Source: Drosophila pseudoobscura (Eukaryota; Arthropoda; Insecta; Diptera; Drosophilidae). Taken from it: a stretch of 64,000 nucleotides of DNA. This document shows, piece by piece, positions 53,031-64,000 of this stretch. The stretch spans positions 16,567,001 through 16,631,000 of the forward strand of contig NC_046681.1 in assembly GCF_009870125.1 (NCBI RefSeq), given 5' to 3'. Both the position numbers and the translations under genes were made by a program. Numbering within the stretch: the first letter of the stretch is position 1; every line of letters begins with the position of its first letter. Below the pieces are notes generated by a model. That model saw only the letters and a list, made by a program, of their open reading frames with translations, was not told the DNA's origin and did no database searches.

Positions 53031-55210
53031 TTAAATCAAATCGGCAATATTAGCAGGCATTTCCTCAATTGTTGTGTGATAGAACTGTTCAATATCCTTC
53101 AGGATTCGTCGATCATCATCCGTAATGAAGTTGATCGCAACACCCTTGCGACCGAAACGACCACCGCGACCAATTCTGCAAAAGAACACACGATTTAAAG
53201 ACGATGCCTTAGAGGATTTGGGACTCTGTAGATCTCTTACCTATGAATATAATTCTCGCGGTTCGAGGGCAGGTCGTAGTTGATGACCAGCGACACCTGC
53301 TGAACATCAATACCACGCGCCAACAAATCAGTGGTGATCAGGACACGGGACGAGCCCGAACGGAATTGTTTCATGATGACCTCACGGTCACGCTGCTCCA
53401 TATCACCATGCATGGCCGACACAGTGAAGTTGTGGCTCGACATCTCCTGGGTGAGCTGGTCGACCTTGCGACGCGTATTGCAGAAGATGACCGACTGGGT
53501 GATGGACAGAGTGTCGTACAGATCGCACAGGGTGCCCAGCTTCCAGTTCTCCTGCTTGACGTTCACGTAGAACTGCTTGATACCCTCAAGGGTCAGCTCC
53601 TCCTTCTTGACCAGAATGCTGACGGGCTCGCGCATGAAGCAACGGCTCACCTCGAGCACATCTGGCGGCATGGTGGCAGACAGCAAGATCACCTGCACAT
53701 CTGGGGGCAGCATCTTGAACACATCCTGGATCTGGTCCTTGAAACCGCGAGACAACATCTCATCGGCCTCATCCAGCACGAACAGCTTGATATGCTGAGT
53801 GCGCAGCACCTTGCGGTTGATCATGTCGTACACACGACCGGGTGTTCCCACCACCACATGGCAGCCGGATTCCAGAATACGGGCATCCTCGCGCACATTG
53901 GTGCCACCAATACAGGCATGCGAGTGCACCTTCATGTACTCGCCAAGAGCCATCACCACGCGCTGGATCTGCGTGGCCAACTCACGAGTGGGGGCCAAGA
54001 TCAAAGCCTGGCATTCGCGCACGGCCGTGTCGATTTGCTGAAGAATGGCAATCGAAAAGGTGGCAGTCTTGCCAGTACCTGAAGATATAGAGCAAAATTA
54101 TGGTTAGATTTGGTTAATGGTAAATGAATACATTATTTTTTCTTCTAGTCCCTTCAATTTGTGGCCTTGAATACACTTGAATACAGTGGAAACCGAAGGT
54201 ATTTAAAGGCAGCAAGCCTTCAAGGACAAGCCTCAATGTAATCCACCTTTAGAATCATGAATAATGGATTAGATTTGCTTCGAAAGATCCCTAAGCGTGA
54301 AGACAGCTGACATTTGCATAGATGGTGGAAAACAAGGGAGGAAATAGCCATTTTCTTTGTGAGTAGATCTGCAGGTAGGGGAAACCGAAACACTGCATTT
54401 AGATCATGTTCTTATAGAACAAGACAGCTGACATTTGCATCGACTTGGTTATTTTACTTGCAGGTAGAAAGTCGTACTCCCATTTCTCGGCCACCACACC
54501 ACGACCTTCTTTCCAGGAACTTTCTTCGGCAGCAGAAAACAGAAAAACGCGCGGCAGACATCAGAAAAGTGCGCGCAAGCGCAAATACGCTAAGAGAGTG
54601 GGGCAGGCGGGAGAGGAGAGCGGGCAAAGAGAGCAGAACTCGCTTGAGAGAGAACTGAGTCATCGACGCCGCTGCTTCACTCTTTTTTTCTTCTTCATTT
54701 TACATTTTTTTTTCTGCAACTTTTGCACTTTCTCGAAAAAATTTTTCTTTGTTGTTGGATAATATATATGGGGTATTACTCACCGGACTGAGCCTGGGCA
54801 ATGACATCGCGACCCTTGACGCACGGAATGATGGCGCGCTGTTGGATGGCCGATGGCTTCTCGAAACCATAGCCATAGATGCCGCGCAGCAGCTCCTCGC
54901 GCAAGTTCATGTCATCGAAATTGTCGTAGACCTCATGCCAGGTCGACTCGATGACACCCTCGGGGTCCATGCCAGCGGGACCATCCTGAGCTATCTCACT
55001 GTTCCGATCATCCCTGGAAAAGAAACAAAGGAAAGCCAAGAATTAAACACACAATTTTCTGTATGCATATGGTGTATAGAGGGGGGTGGGGAGGAAAATT
55101 TTCACTGCACTTTTCCCCATTTTCACACACAAACTCTCCCCCTCCCTGACTGGCACACATTTGTTGGTTAGGGCGAATCGCGCTTAGCAACGGGGCGCCG
55201 CCACTTACAT
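53031..55210 (-). CDS. eIF4A: Eukaryotic initiation factor 4A, DEAD-box RNA helicase
   Basis: Minus-strand coding exons 55210-55209 (AT only), 55013-54784, 54078-53241 and 53175-53031 total 1215 nt, 404 residues (403 in D. melanogaster). The start codon is split: AT from the first exon, G from GGATGATCGG in the second, giving [13 protein letters not shown]. Exon 2 has no in-frame ATG before residue 15. Helicase motifs are complete: the Q motif ([12 protein letters not shown]), GTGKT, PTRELA, TPGR, DEAD, SAT and ARGID, and HRIGRGGR across the 53241/53175 junction. eIF4A is the ATP-dependent RNA helicase of the eIF4F cap complex; it unwinds 5' leaders for ribosome scanning and is cytoplasmic. 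The fly protein also affects BMP/Dpp signalling. A long 705 bp intron follows exon 2. Confidence 0.96.
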
Positions 55211-56460
55211 TATCAACAATAAAGAATTGACTAGAGAAGTTTTTATCCTGAATTTCGACGGCAGCCAAACCGTTCACTCTAACAATTTGTCGTCTGTTTT
55301 CCTACACTTTGGAAAAGTGAAGTAACAAAGAAATGTTCAGAATCTGTTCAGTTTTTTTTTTGGTGACTTTTCTCCAACCGAACGCGTTTCGATGTTTTTT
55401 TTTCTTTTTTGTTGTGTGAGAGTGTGAGTGTTCTCTGCTCTGCGGTATTTTCACGTATAAAATCTGACTGCTAGTTTCGACGACAGCTAGGCGGCCTTTT
55501 TCGAGCGTAGCGTCCGCCCATGAATGTGTGCGAGCGGGACCACAATAGGGGGTGAGTATGTCAATGTCAGTGGTTGCTGCCATTGGTGAGAGCAGTCGAG
55601 CAGTAGCTTCGAAGGAATATAACTGTGGATGCAGTGTTGCCATACATTTTTATTTGGTTTGCCAAATAGTAGTAGCGAGGGAAAATTATGCCGACAAGCG
55701 AAATTTTCTATCTCAAATTATGCCGATGAAAGGAAAACAGACAGAGAGAGAGAGAGAGAGAGAGAGTGGGCGCAGAGCAGGGGCGCTGGAAGGACAAACA
55801 CCTATTTGTTGAATTCGGTGCTTTTGTTTTTAGAATTGTTACCAAACCGCTTTGGCATTGAAGTGTCCGAGAATAAACGTTTGCTGTCATTGTCCAGCCA
55901 TGAGTCAAAGGCCTGCGAGTCTCTGCCACTGTGTGTGTGTGCGAGCGGATATTTATGCACTCTCCAGAACGACTCAAATATTTAAACAACGTCAACGGCC
56001 TCTCTTTGATCGGGTTGCCTTGCATTTTTAACTTCATTAGCATTATAAAAGTATTAAATATCCGCAGTAGAACAACACACTCATGGAACAACCACTATGC
56101 TCTCCGGCTCTCTATCTTCGTCCCTCTCTTTGGGAGCGCTGTCATTCGAGCGACAGCCGTCGTGTTCAATTTTTTCACACATTTTTAGCCGTCACAAATT
56201 TTTAAATCAATTTTTCTATATTATTGCACATTTAAATTGTCCTTGAACTATTGCGAAACGCTGCCAATGGACTCGGCTGATCGATTTTCACAATTTTTAC
56301 GCTTAATTTACGGTTCTTACTAACATTTTCAGAAAATTATTTGGCACTTTTTATACACGTGCTGCTACTGATTTGTTAAAACCAAGCAAAAGAGGCTCCA
56401 TCTTGGCAAAGTTTTAGTGACGTCGAAAACATCGGTCGCTATCGATAGATGGCGGCGATG
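55211..56460 (-). promoter_or_regulatory. eIF4A 5' leader and promoter region, with a DRE
   Basis: Upstream of the split ATG, transcription of eIF4A must begin in this segment. There is a perfect DRE, TATCGATA, at 56440-56447, and GGCAACACTG on the minus strand near 55631-55640, a motif 1-like variant. (AG)n lies at 55742-55766. At least one start site near 55300-55650 and possibly one near 56400 are plausible. I cannot place them exactly. Confidence 0.45.
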
Positions 56461-56954
56461 TATCGCGTACTGTCAGAGGAAATCCGGTGTTTCCGGCTAA
56501 ATTTCAACATGCCTGTAAAATGTGTTGCTATTGTTGAATCTTTAAAAAATTAAGCAAGAACTTGGGGTAAAGTTTCGGGTAATTTGTTGTAATATTAATA
56601 TTTTCTCCATATGACATGATGAGGGCGCTGCCACCCTGTCACAGGGTTGCATTCGGTTGAGGTAGTTGCCAGATCGGCCAAATTACTTTACAATCAATAA
56701 AGAGGCTGCAAGACTGATACTAGTCCAAGAACCTTATACAGAAAGCCTTTAAACAGAGCACCTCCCGGACTAAGAGTGAATACCGGAATGTTGTAACAGA
56801 AAAGCTTTATGAGAAAGTGGCCAAAAACCTGCCTGACAAGAGAAGCCAAATTCAGAAGGGAAGCCAATCATGAGTAGCCTAGTTGTAGAGCAGAACAGTG
56901 TCCCAGCAATCAAGGCGACCACGGCGATGAAGGCGATCTCTCGGCAGCGGTCCA

Positions 56955-57700
56955 ATCGATTCAGCCCAAGTACCCTGGAGCTTCGGAAATGGCCACGTTT
57001 AACACGCTGCAATCTTTAAAGGTACGGAGCTGCGTAAATGCTTTGAAATTTGATTTTCCTCGATGATGACTCAGAACGGATATCCGAGAATGATCCAATT
57101 TGGGGGTCGCTGGGCACGAGTTACTGTGCGGCGTCTGTTCAAGGGCATTCCAAGATTATGAATTCAATACCTGAATTTGTGCCGCAAGTATCCGAGTCCA
57201 CCGTTCTGAAGCAGCCTGATTAATATTGTGTCTTTATAGGATCTCCATGGGTCGCTGAAGGGCTGCCGACGATCCGGATGGCAAAATGCCAAAAGCATGC
57301 CCTGGCTTCGCGTGAGAATTAGAGTCCACGTGGCGGCATTTTGGCCGATGATATGGGCTTAAGCAAGACCCTGAAAATGATTTCAGGAGAGCAAAGTGAA
57401 GGAGAGAAGGGTACAAACGGAAAAGCACTGGTGGATGGAATTCGAAGGGCCGAAAAAGTAAGTCGAATAAGGTGTTTCCAATATAAACTGATTATTTTCG
57501 TTGCAGCTCATCTTGGTGGCACCTTAGTCATGTGCCCGGCTAGCTTGCTGCGCCAGTGGGAGGCAAATGGTCATCATGGCAACAAGCACTAGACAAAGGC
57601 CAAACAAAATCGTGGGTCAAGAGCATAAGAAGTCGAGTTATCGACGTTTACTAAGACTACAAGAAACAAGAGCAACAGAACCATCCGCAGCTGAAAAGAA
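56955..57700 (+). pseudogene. Decayed lodestar-like SNF2 helicase fragment
   Basis: Broken coding blocks lie in one orientation. At 56958-57019 a block includes MATFNTLQSLK, ending at a GTACGG donor. At 57240-57300 blocks read DLHGSLKGC and QKHALA after a TTTATAG acceptor. At 57330-57390 it reads GGILADDMGLSKTLKMIS, motif I of the SNF2 fold with its Gly changed to Ser. After an intron (57459-57506, GTAAGT...TTGCAG) it reads GGTLVMCPASLLRQWE and then HHGNKH before a stop. These are helicase motifs Ia and I of the lodestar/TTF2 family. Several frame changes and early stops rule out a functional protein. The introns suggest a DNA-level duplicate, not a retrocopy. Confidence 0.8.
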
Positions 57701-58123
57701 AATTAAACAGTATGCCCTGCAAGGATTTGCGTATAATTGAAATTTCCCTTATCTTTTTGGTTCACAATGTTAAAATTAGCTTAAAGTATTTGGTTTTAAG
57801 CATTATATGTATATCTGCTCCTTTTCCCACAGCCATAATATTTACGCGCCAAAATTTGATTTTTAATCTAGGTTTCGCTGTTGCTGGCGATAGTTTACAC
57901 AACAGGGAAGAAATATTCGGAAAATCGATTTTGATTATGAGTTGGGCGGTATTTTAGATAAATATGTCCGCGGTCCCACTGATTTTCTTGCCAGTTTGGA
58001 CACCATGTTATACTTTTCATAGTATTTTCTAAAATTTTCCAGTATATTTGAAGACGCGTTTTGGCCACATTCTCTTTTTCAATGCACCAATGTAGAAATC
58101 ATGTAGAAATGCTGAGGGTATAT

Positions 58124-58232
58124 TTACGGTATATAATGGTATATTTTGCCAGTTTCATCAATCTATTAAATTTAAATTAAGCCAATCAAGTGGAAAAAAG
58201 AACTCTATATAGCTTGTAATATTCGACGGACC
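58124..58232 (+). repeat. Partial copy of the promoter-linked repeat
   Basis: It contains GGTATATTTACGGTATATAA, then AAGCCAATCAAGTGG, then AACTCTATATAGCTTGTAAT followed by ATTCGACGGA. The last two blocks recur at 58514-58541, upstream of the chic promoter, and the family's ATTC(G/T)ACGGAATATC stretch is also at 10477-10490. No motif 1 follows this copy, so it is probably a non-promoter relic. Confidence 0.6.
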
Positions 58233-58472
58233 CGGTTCACAACAAATGAGTCCGATTCTATGTTCACATAACCTGGGGGAAATGGATGTTATAGAACTAT
58301 AGAATTATTCAAGGGAATATAAAAATTGAACAATATGAACGATCCTCTTTCGCTTTTTCGTGTGACCTGTATCGCTTAAAACTTTTTTTGTTTGAGCATT
58401 TTCGCTAAAACCTTTTTTACGCAAAATCCAATAAAAGCAAGAATTTAAAATAAGCCAGTTAATTAGACAAAT

Positions 58473-58683
58473 TATTCATGAATCGTATAAAATTATGTGG
58501 ACATGGCTAAATGTTCTATATAGCTAGTAATATTCGACGGAATATCAAAAACGAGGAATATGTAAAATAGAACTTGAATTCGTCAGTATATTTACGGTCC
58601 ATTTTTTAAATGAGACTGTATGTTTCGGTATATTTCTGACGGTCGGGCGGATTATTTTATCGACAAGTCCGCGGTCACACTGG
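58473..58683 (+). promoter_or_regulatory. chic promoter: motif 6 boxes plus motif 1, in a dispersed repeat
   Basis: CAGTATATTTACGG at 58585, CGGTATATTTCTGACGGTCG at 58626-58645, a TTATTTTATCGAC stretch and CGGTCACACTG (58672-58682) form the core. Upstream, ATTCATGAATCGTATAAAAT (58473-58492) and following sequence align with the RRP7 upstream segment over about 200 bp. A donor GTGAGT at 58781 would end a leader exon. Confidence 0.75.
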
Positions 58684-60065
58684 TGAACATTGTGAGTGGC
58701 TTCGAAGAATTTTTTCCAAATCCAAAATTATTTAGTATTTAACGAAATTTGGTTGCCCAGAAAGTTGATTAGGTAGTTGAGTGAGTAAAGTGTGTGTGAA
58801 TATGAGATTTTAATGCATATTATACGCTGGAAATGTAAAAGAACCTCACACATGTACGCGCATTTTGGCCGACGGCGTTAGCTGTGCGTCGTCGTGTTAC
58901 ATGTGTGTGTGTGTATAAGTGTGCAAAAAATTAAGTGGGAAAAGTTCAGCGGCAGCCGGTCAGTTTGAACTCAAGACAATTTGTCAGCCTTTGCGAATTT
59001 ATTACCCATGTAAATAGAATTCTTGTGGACAAAACGTATAGCTTTATATATACTCCTGGCGTACATATATGCATTAAAATTAAAGTCTATTTTTAATTTA
59101 TGACAGTTACTCAGTACCGGCCAAGAAAGCAGCGGCTCCGCTCCTCCATCCGATTCATAACACTCACACACTCAGCGAGAGAGCGAAGTGTGGTTGAGTC
59201 ATCGTCTGCTCTCACTCACTCATTTGCATTATACGTTGCCGGCTGATTAATAACGGCTCGCTGTCTATGCCTTTCTCCCTCTTGCACACGCTCCAGCTGC
59301 ACTGCACTGTAGCTGTGTGAGTGAGAGTCTCGGAAAGAAGTGGGGGTGAGTGAGTGTGAGTCACGTTTTGAGTGCTTTCCACTCTGGGAGCACACTTTTG
59401 GAGCCTTCTGCATTCGAAATCTCTCTCGGACTCGACCCGAAAGAGAGCGAATACACCACCTTGTATTGCAATCTCTCTCACCATCTTCTCAATCGAATAC
59501 AGCTCCCTCAATCGTTTTTAAAAAGTCGTGCAAGGCGGACGTGGAACGTGGAAACTGCTATTTCGCTGTGCGTGTGTGTTGTGTGGCTGTGCTCGCTCTA
59601 GTGTGTGTATAAGTGAGTTTTTTCAAACGAAAAAAATTGTTGAAACTAAAGTAGTCGATGGGCTTACAGTTATCCCCATACTTCCCTTGTATAGGTTAAT
59701 TTATTCGATGCCAGCCACAGTCATTACTGTTGTTGCTCTAAAATCGTTCGGCTAGTCCCGAAAAAAAATAGTCGACAAGAATATAGTTGACTGGAAATAA
59801 TTGTTAATAACTGTCTATCTCTCTTTTCAACCCTCTCTCGTTGCAGTTTGCACAAGTTCGAAATAAAATAATTTGTAAGCAAATAATCGTCAACGTTGCG
59901 GTTTTTTGCTTTGTCTTCTTCCCCCAACTTCTACGCTGCACAAATAATTTCGGTGGCGTGTGTACTCCCTACTCCCCCCTCCGGAAAGCCGACAAAAAGT
60001 GTCAAGTGCAACTCTATAAATAAATTGCCAACGCAATAAGTTAACAACAAATCCGAAGCATCAAC
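58684..60065 (+). other. chic: chic 5' leader with alternative leader exons
   Basis: Two candidate leader exons precede the coding exon: one from the motif 1 promoter to 58780, and one from a downstream GAGAG/CTCTC-rich region (59160-59470) to about 59612 (TAA|GTGAGT). Both would join the acceptor TTGCAG at 59846. The GAGA-type repeats suggest a second, regulated promoter. This is inferred from signals; transcript data would settle it. Confidence 0.5.
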
Positions 60066-63000
60066 ATGAGCTGGCAAGATTATGTGGACAACCAACTGCT
60101 CGCCTCGCAGTGCGTGACCAAGGCGTGCATTGCCGGACACGATGGCAACATCTGGGCGCAGTCTGCTGGCTTTGAGGTGAGTAAAACTAACGGTACTATT
60201 GCGTTTGACAATGAATTTTCGCGCAAGTTCAAGGGTGTGACCAGGCCCACCAGACTCACACATACACAGTAGGCAGTCAGACAGTGAGACAGACACAAAG
60301 GAGGCACATGCATGTCCGCCATGATTACTTTCGTTTCGTTGTGATAAAAGAGCCAGCGAGCAGCACTGCCACCCCCTCTGTTCTGTTTGAGTGTGTTTGT
60401 CGTCGTCCACCCCCTGCAGCCGTTGTTCTCTCTGCGCAGGCCCTCTCCCACAAGGCAGCAGCCTTGCTGGGTCCGTCTCTGTGTGTGGGTGATCGTGTGA
60501 ACTCTCACCACTACATAGATGGATTTATACTTTTCCTACTCTCTCCTCTCTAGGGTTTAAGCCTGTATGACATTTAGGGGACCTTCGGATTACTGACATC
60601 GAATATTAGAGTAAGATAAGCCTTTGGGCAAATACAATGTAAAGCGTGGGAGCGGAAGACTAGTGCTCAAATTTCAACTGCTTTTATCAACAATATAGGG
60701 AGATGAAACTAGTGCTCAAATTACTAATCCACTGCTCTTCCCAAGGCAGATGAAACCAGTTTTAAGATTACTTTTCTACGAATATTCTACTGCTTGACAC
60801 TTGCATACGAAGTCTATAAGGAAGATGAAACTAGTTTTCACATGCAATTGCTGTTAATTTTCTGCTCTCTTCAATTGTAAAATTAACTTCTTGCATCCCT
60901 CGAAAGGCCCCTGTCGCAGTACTTCATTTAAACTAAGTGGAATTCCATTAGTTAGTGTCACACAGGCTTTAGTTAGCTGTTTTCCATTAAAGTTTAGTTT
61001 TACGATCTCTGCTTGTCAGAATGCGATAAGAAGTGCCAGTCATATGCTTAATCGCCAATACCCCAATTAGTTCCATCTAATCAAACAAATTTGTTTGTTC
61101 CTCTCTCCCGCTTTACTATCAAAATCTCTATATGTGTTTGCTGCGATGATTCATTCTGTTGGTTGATTCGTCATTTGGGGGAACGACAGCTGCTACGCTG
61201 CTGCTCCTGCAGTTGCTCATTCGCAGGCCATATTCGTTCGATTCATCATCAAATAATACAAAATGCATTCCACTGAAAGGTGTTTTCAGTAATCTGATAT
61301 CAGCAGCAGCCGGTACGAATATGGCATTTGCCAACACTACTGTGATTTGTGTGATAATGCAAGCGCGACACACACTCCCTTTTTTTTGTCAGCAGCGTGA
61401 GAGGGAGAGAGCGGCAGCGCGCGAGAGAGCACCCTTTTATCAACTTCACTCAATAGTTTGATATGCCCGTACGTGTGTGTGTGTGTGTGTGAGAGTGTTG
61501 GAGTGTGGGTTTTATTATCTCTGTTTTTTTTCTGTTCGTTTCCTCCCTGCCGGCAAAAAAAAAACAACTCTTTATCAAAAAGAAGGAAAAATATCTTGGG
61601 GAAAAAAGCGCAGCCCAAAGCGAACCCACAAATGCCGCGTCATCAACAGCCTCGACTCTTCAAATGTTTTAAGAATTCATTTTTTTTTTGTATGCGCGCC
61701 ACGTTTTTTGCGTTTTTGGAGTGGTTGTGTATACGTGTGTGTGTGTGCAACTTCCTGCTGACTCCACTCCACTCCACTCCACACTCCATTCCATTCCATT
61801 GCCATGTGCTTTTATCCTGCTTTGGCTGTTGCGCGCCCCATTCTGTGGGTTTGCGGTGAGGGAAGGGGTATGCGGGGTGGGACAAGGGACACTCCCTTTT
61901 TGCTTTGTTTCGAGTATGAAAACCCGATTATCTTATTGCATTAGACGGAATCGATGTCGATTTCGATATTGGGACATGACATAAATTTCCCAATGAGTTG
62001 GCATTTGATTATTGCAATAGCAATGATATTTTGGCAATGAGTTGGCAGTCTGTCAGTCGAACAATTTCCATTTTTAAGCCGCTTTTACGTTGATTTGCCG
62101 TGTGTCAACGTCATCATCTTGACCACACAATCATATCAACTTGTATTGTTCGTCGTCTCTCTCCCACATTTCGTTCGTTGCTATTCTCCACGCGTACACC
62201 TCTTGCCATATCACTTTCATTTCGTTTTGCTGGCTCTTTATCTCTCACTGCTTTTGTTTGTTGCGTTTTTTTTTTCTTTACAGACTTTTGGTTTTAGTTT
62301 GATTTTATTTTATTTTTCATCTTTACCGATGATTCATACTCTCAAAAATGATTAAAAATTATTACCAAATAAAGTTGTATATTCGAATTTTGGTTCAGTT
62401 TTGGATCAGCTGTGTGTAAGGCCTTGCCAGACTGCTTTAGGAAATCTATAAGGTTTTATGTGTGTGCGTTTGAGCCAAAAGTGGATTCTCGTTCTGGAGG
62501 CTTATCAAAACAGATTTGTGCTTTAATTGCGCCAAAACCATATGAAAAACCCGGCTTTAAAAGGTAACATCAACGAAATCGGTTTTTCTTTTTGCATTCC
62601 ATAAATGGAATATTTGTTGTCTCCCAAATCATTAGAAATCGTATGTTTCTGCAGTAAACAAAGAAAAAATACTGCTTCTTGGGGAATTTTTCCTTATCGC
62701 TTGCCTGTGCGCTCGAGAGTTTTGCCCAAAATGTGTGCCATTTTATTAATTGAGCTGCCGCTTAATTTATTAAAAATTTTTGGCATAACTTTTGTAGGCA
62801 GCAAACCGGCTTTTTTGAGACTCGGAAATCTCTTTCTCTCTCTGCCTCTCTCTCACACACACACACACACTCATGCGATTTTCGTTTTTTATATTTTGCA
62901 CTCAACTGGAAACTTCTCGATGCTTTTTTGTGGTTCTCTCTTTTGAGAGAGAGCAAGAGAGAGAGAGAGGGAGAGTGCGCATGTGTCACAGTTTTGTTGA

Positions 63001-64000
63001 ATCCAAAGTGAGTAACTATTAATCATGGTTGTATTAATAAAACAAAAAATAAAACCAGAACAGAAAGAAAATTAATCGAAGAGCAGCTGTTATTCAAAGA
63101 AGAGTGAGAGAGAGGGAGACAGCGAGAGCGAGAGGGGCCGCTGTCCTTTTTAGTCAAGGCTAATGACACTCTCATTCTCTCATTCTTTGCCCTCTCTCCC
63201 ACTTGTACAAGTCATTCAAGTGTGCAAAACTTGTTTCTTTTTTTTTTTTTTAAGAATCCCAAAATCAAGACGCACCAGCACCATATCCCCATCCTCATCC
63301 ACACATATCCCTTTTTCAGTGGACGACGAGACGACCGCATTTTGTTAATGAGTTGGCAGTCGTCGATATTGCCGCCGCGTGTTGGGCTCTCGGTTGTTGC
63401 CAACTGTTTGCGAATGGGTGGTTGCATCGGGGTGGGGTGGTGGTGTTTCCAGCGGGGGTTGTGGCGGCGGCACTTTGGGTCTGTGGCAGTGGCTGGCTGG
63501 TGGTGGGTTTGTGCCTGCCCCAGCCTTTGTTTGATGCGTGGGTTGTGTTTCTTGCTTGCCTGCGCCGTCTGTCGCTGATTACTTTGATATTTTTAACAGA
63601 AATTAATGTATTGTGTGTGCCTCAGAAAGGGCGCGCCAACACCAAAAGCACTCCCCAGATCCTTTCTGCTTTCTGTTTCCATATTGCAACGCAACGCGCT
63701 GACGCATACAAATGAATATACAAAACGTGTCCGGCCATGCGCCACCTTCTTACACACACACACACACACACACCGCACACTCATAAATTTACACAAATTT
63801 ATGGAATTTGTGCGTGACACAACACTGGCTCTGGCCTTTGGCTTTTGGTTCTCTAGGATGAATAAAAATATCTCCACTAATATCTCCAATTGTTCTTCCT
63901 ATTGGTATTTGCAGATTACAAAGGAGGAACTGGCCAAATTGATTAGCGGCTTCGACCAGCAGGATATCCTTACCAGCAACGGTGTTACATTAGCCGGCCA
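60066..64000 (+). CDS. chic: Profilin, chickadee (incomplete, runs off the right edge)
   Basis: Coding exon 1 (60066-60176, 37 codons) gives [20 protein letters not shown] and ends in AGFE before GTGAGT. Coding exon 2 starts after GCAG at 63915 with [20 protein letters not shown] and continues through GVTLAG past the end. This is a profilin almost identical to fly Chickadee; family members have about 126 residues, so roughly half is missing to the right. Profilin binds actin monomers and poly-proline, feeding formins and Ena, and is needed in the germ line and for neurite growth. Intron 1 is 3.7 kb and rich in GAGA, CA and homopolymer tracts. Confidence 0.95.
60177..63914 (+). other. chic: chic first coding intron
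   Basis: It holds no supported gene. It is rich in simple repeats: (GT)n at 61472-61490, (CACT)n at 61760-61790, (CT)n/(CA)n at 62832-62871, (GA)n at 62945-62972 and (CA)n at 63753-63772. A degenerate tandem repeat sits at 60650-60880. The block ATGAGTTGGCA recurs at 61993, 62037 and 63349. Confidence 0.6.
60650..60880 (+). repeat. Degenerate tandem repeat, unit about 46-75 bp
   Basis: The unit begins AGATGAAACTAGT and runs into GCTCAAATT or TTTTAAGATT, ending in a CTGCT block. Starts are near 60655, 60702, 60748 and 60824. Units differ by substitutions and small gaps. Confidence 0.55.

Noticed and set aside
59160..59470. GAGA/CTCT-rich tracts considered as a Polycomb response element
   Set aside because: GAGA-type repeats alone are common near fly promoters; no PHO-type GCCAT cluster was evident alongside.
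1..64000. Search for tRNA, rRNA, snoRNA and miRNA genes
   Set aside because: I saw no box B (GGTTCGANTCC) with matching arms and no clear hairpin precursor. A covariance-model search would be needed to exclude small RNAs in the introns.

Overview
The window is nuclear DNA of a Drosophila-type fly. Short 50-90 bp GT-AG introns, Drosophila core-promoter motifs (DRE TATCGATA, Ohler motif 1 GGTCACACTG, motif 6 GTATATTT), an INE-1/DINE-1-like element and closely recognisable fly proteins (H2.0, Lid, Ifc, eIF4A, Chickadee) all say so. Gene order matches the 25F-26B interval of D. melanogaster chromosome 2L (Muller element B). The proteins differ from D. melanogaster at many positions, and the repeat resembles the obscura-group form, so a species of or near the obscura group is my inference, not something the sequence proves.

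Layout, left to right. 1-1700: the last three coding exons of a B3GLCT-type beta-1,3-glucosyltransferase (+). 3722-4060: a small two-exon predicted secreted protein (-). A 6.5 kb gene-free stretch follows. 10664-11525: the ribosome-biogenesis factor RRP7 (+). 13535-14346: a SAM-domain protein (-). 16276-22430: the homeobox gene H2.0, with a 4.9 kb first intron (+). 23791-27956: an NSP/BCAR3-family adaptor with an SH2 and a RasGEF-like domain, here preceded by a SAM domain (+). 28908-29477: an INE-1-like element. 30020-32734: a GH35 beta-galactosidase (+) with a broken second copy of its exon 2 inside an intron. 34404-34830: a hAT-type MITE with an 8 bp target duplication. 35277-36622: the TspanC8 tetraspanin Tsp26A (-), with two mutually exclusive penultimate exons. 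40670-46519: the KDM5 histone demethylase lid (+), with a 2.8 kb 5' leader intron. 49750-51512: the dihydroceramide desaturase ifc (-). 53031-55210: the translation helicase eIF4A (-), whose start codon is split by an intron. 56955-57700: a decayed lodestar-like SNF2 helicase pseudogene. 60066 to the right edge: profilin (chic, +), incomplete.

The genes do not form one pathway. Most are broadly used cell-machinery genes (ribosome assembly, translation, chromatin, sphingolipid synthesis, actin), plus the tissue-specific H2.0.

The most unusual structure is a repeated promoter-bearing segment. RRP7, Tsp26A, lid and chic each start at a near-identical module of GTATATTT boxes ending in a motif 1 site. 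For RRP7, chic and lid the similarity continues upstream into sequence that is not a known promoter motif. This looks like a dispersed element family that supplies, or sits on, housekeeping promoters. Other items worth a second look are the duplicated beta-galactosidase exon, the stop-free three-fold introns of lid, the lodestar relic, the hAT MITE and a small hairpin with flanking direct repeats upstream of ifc.
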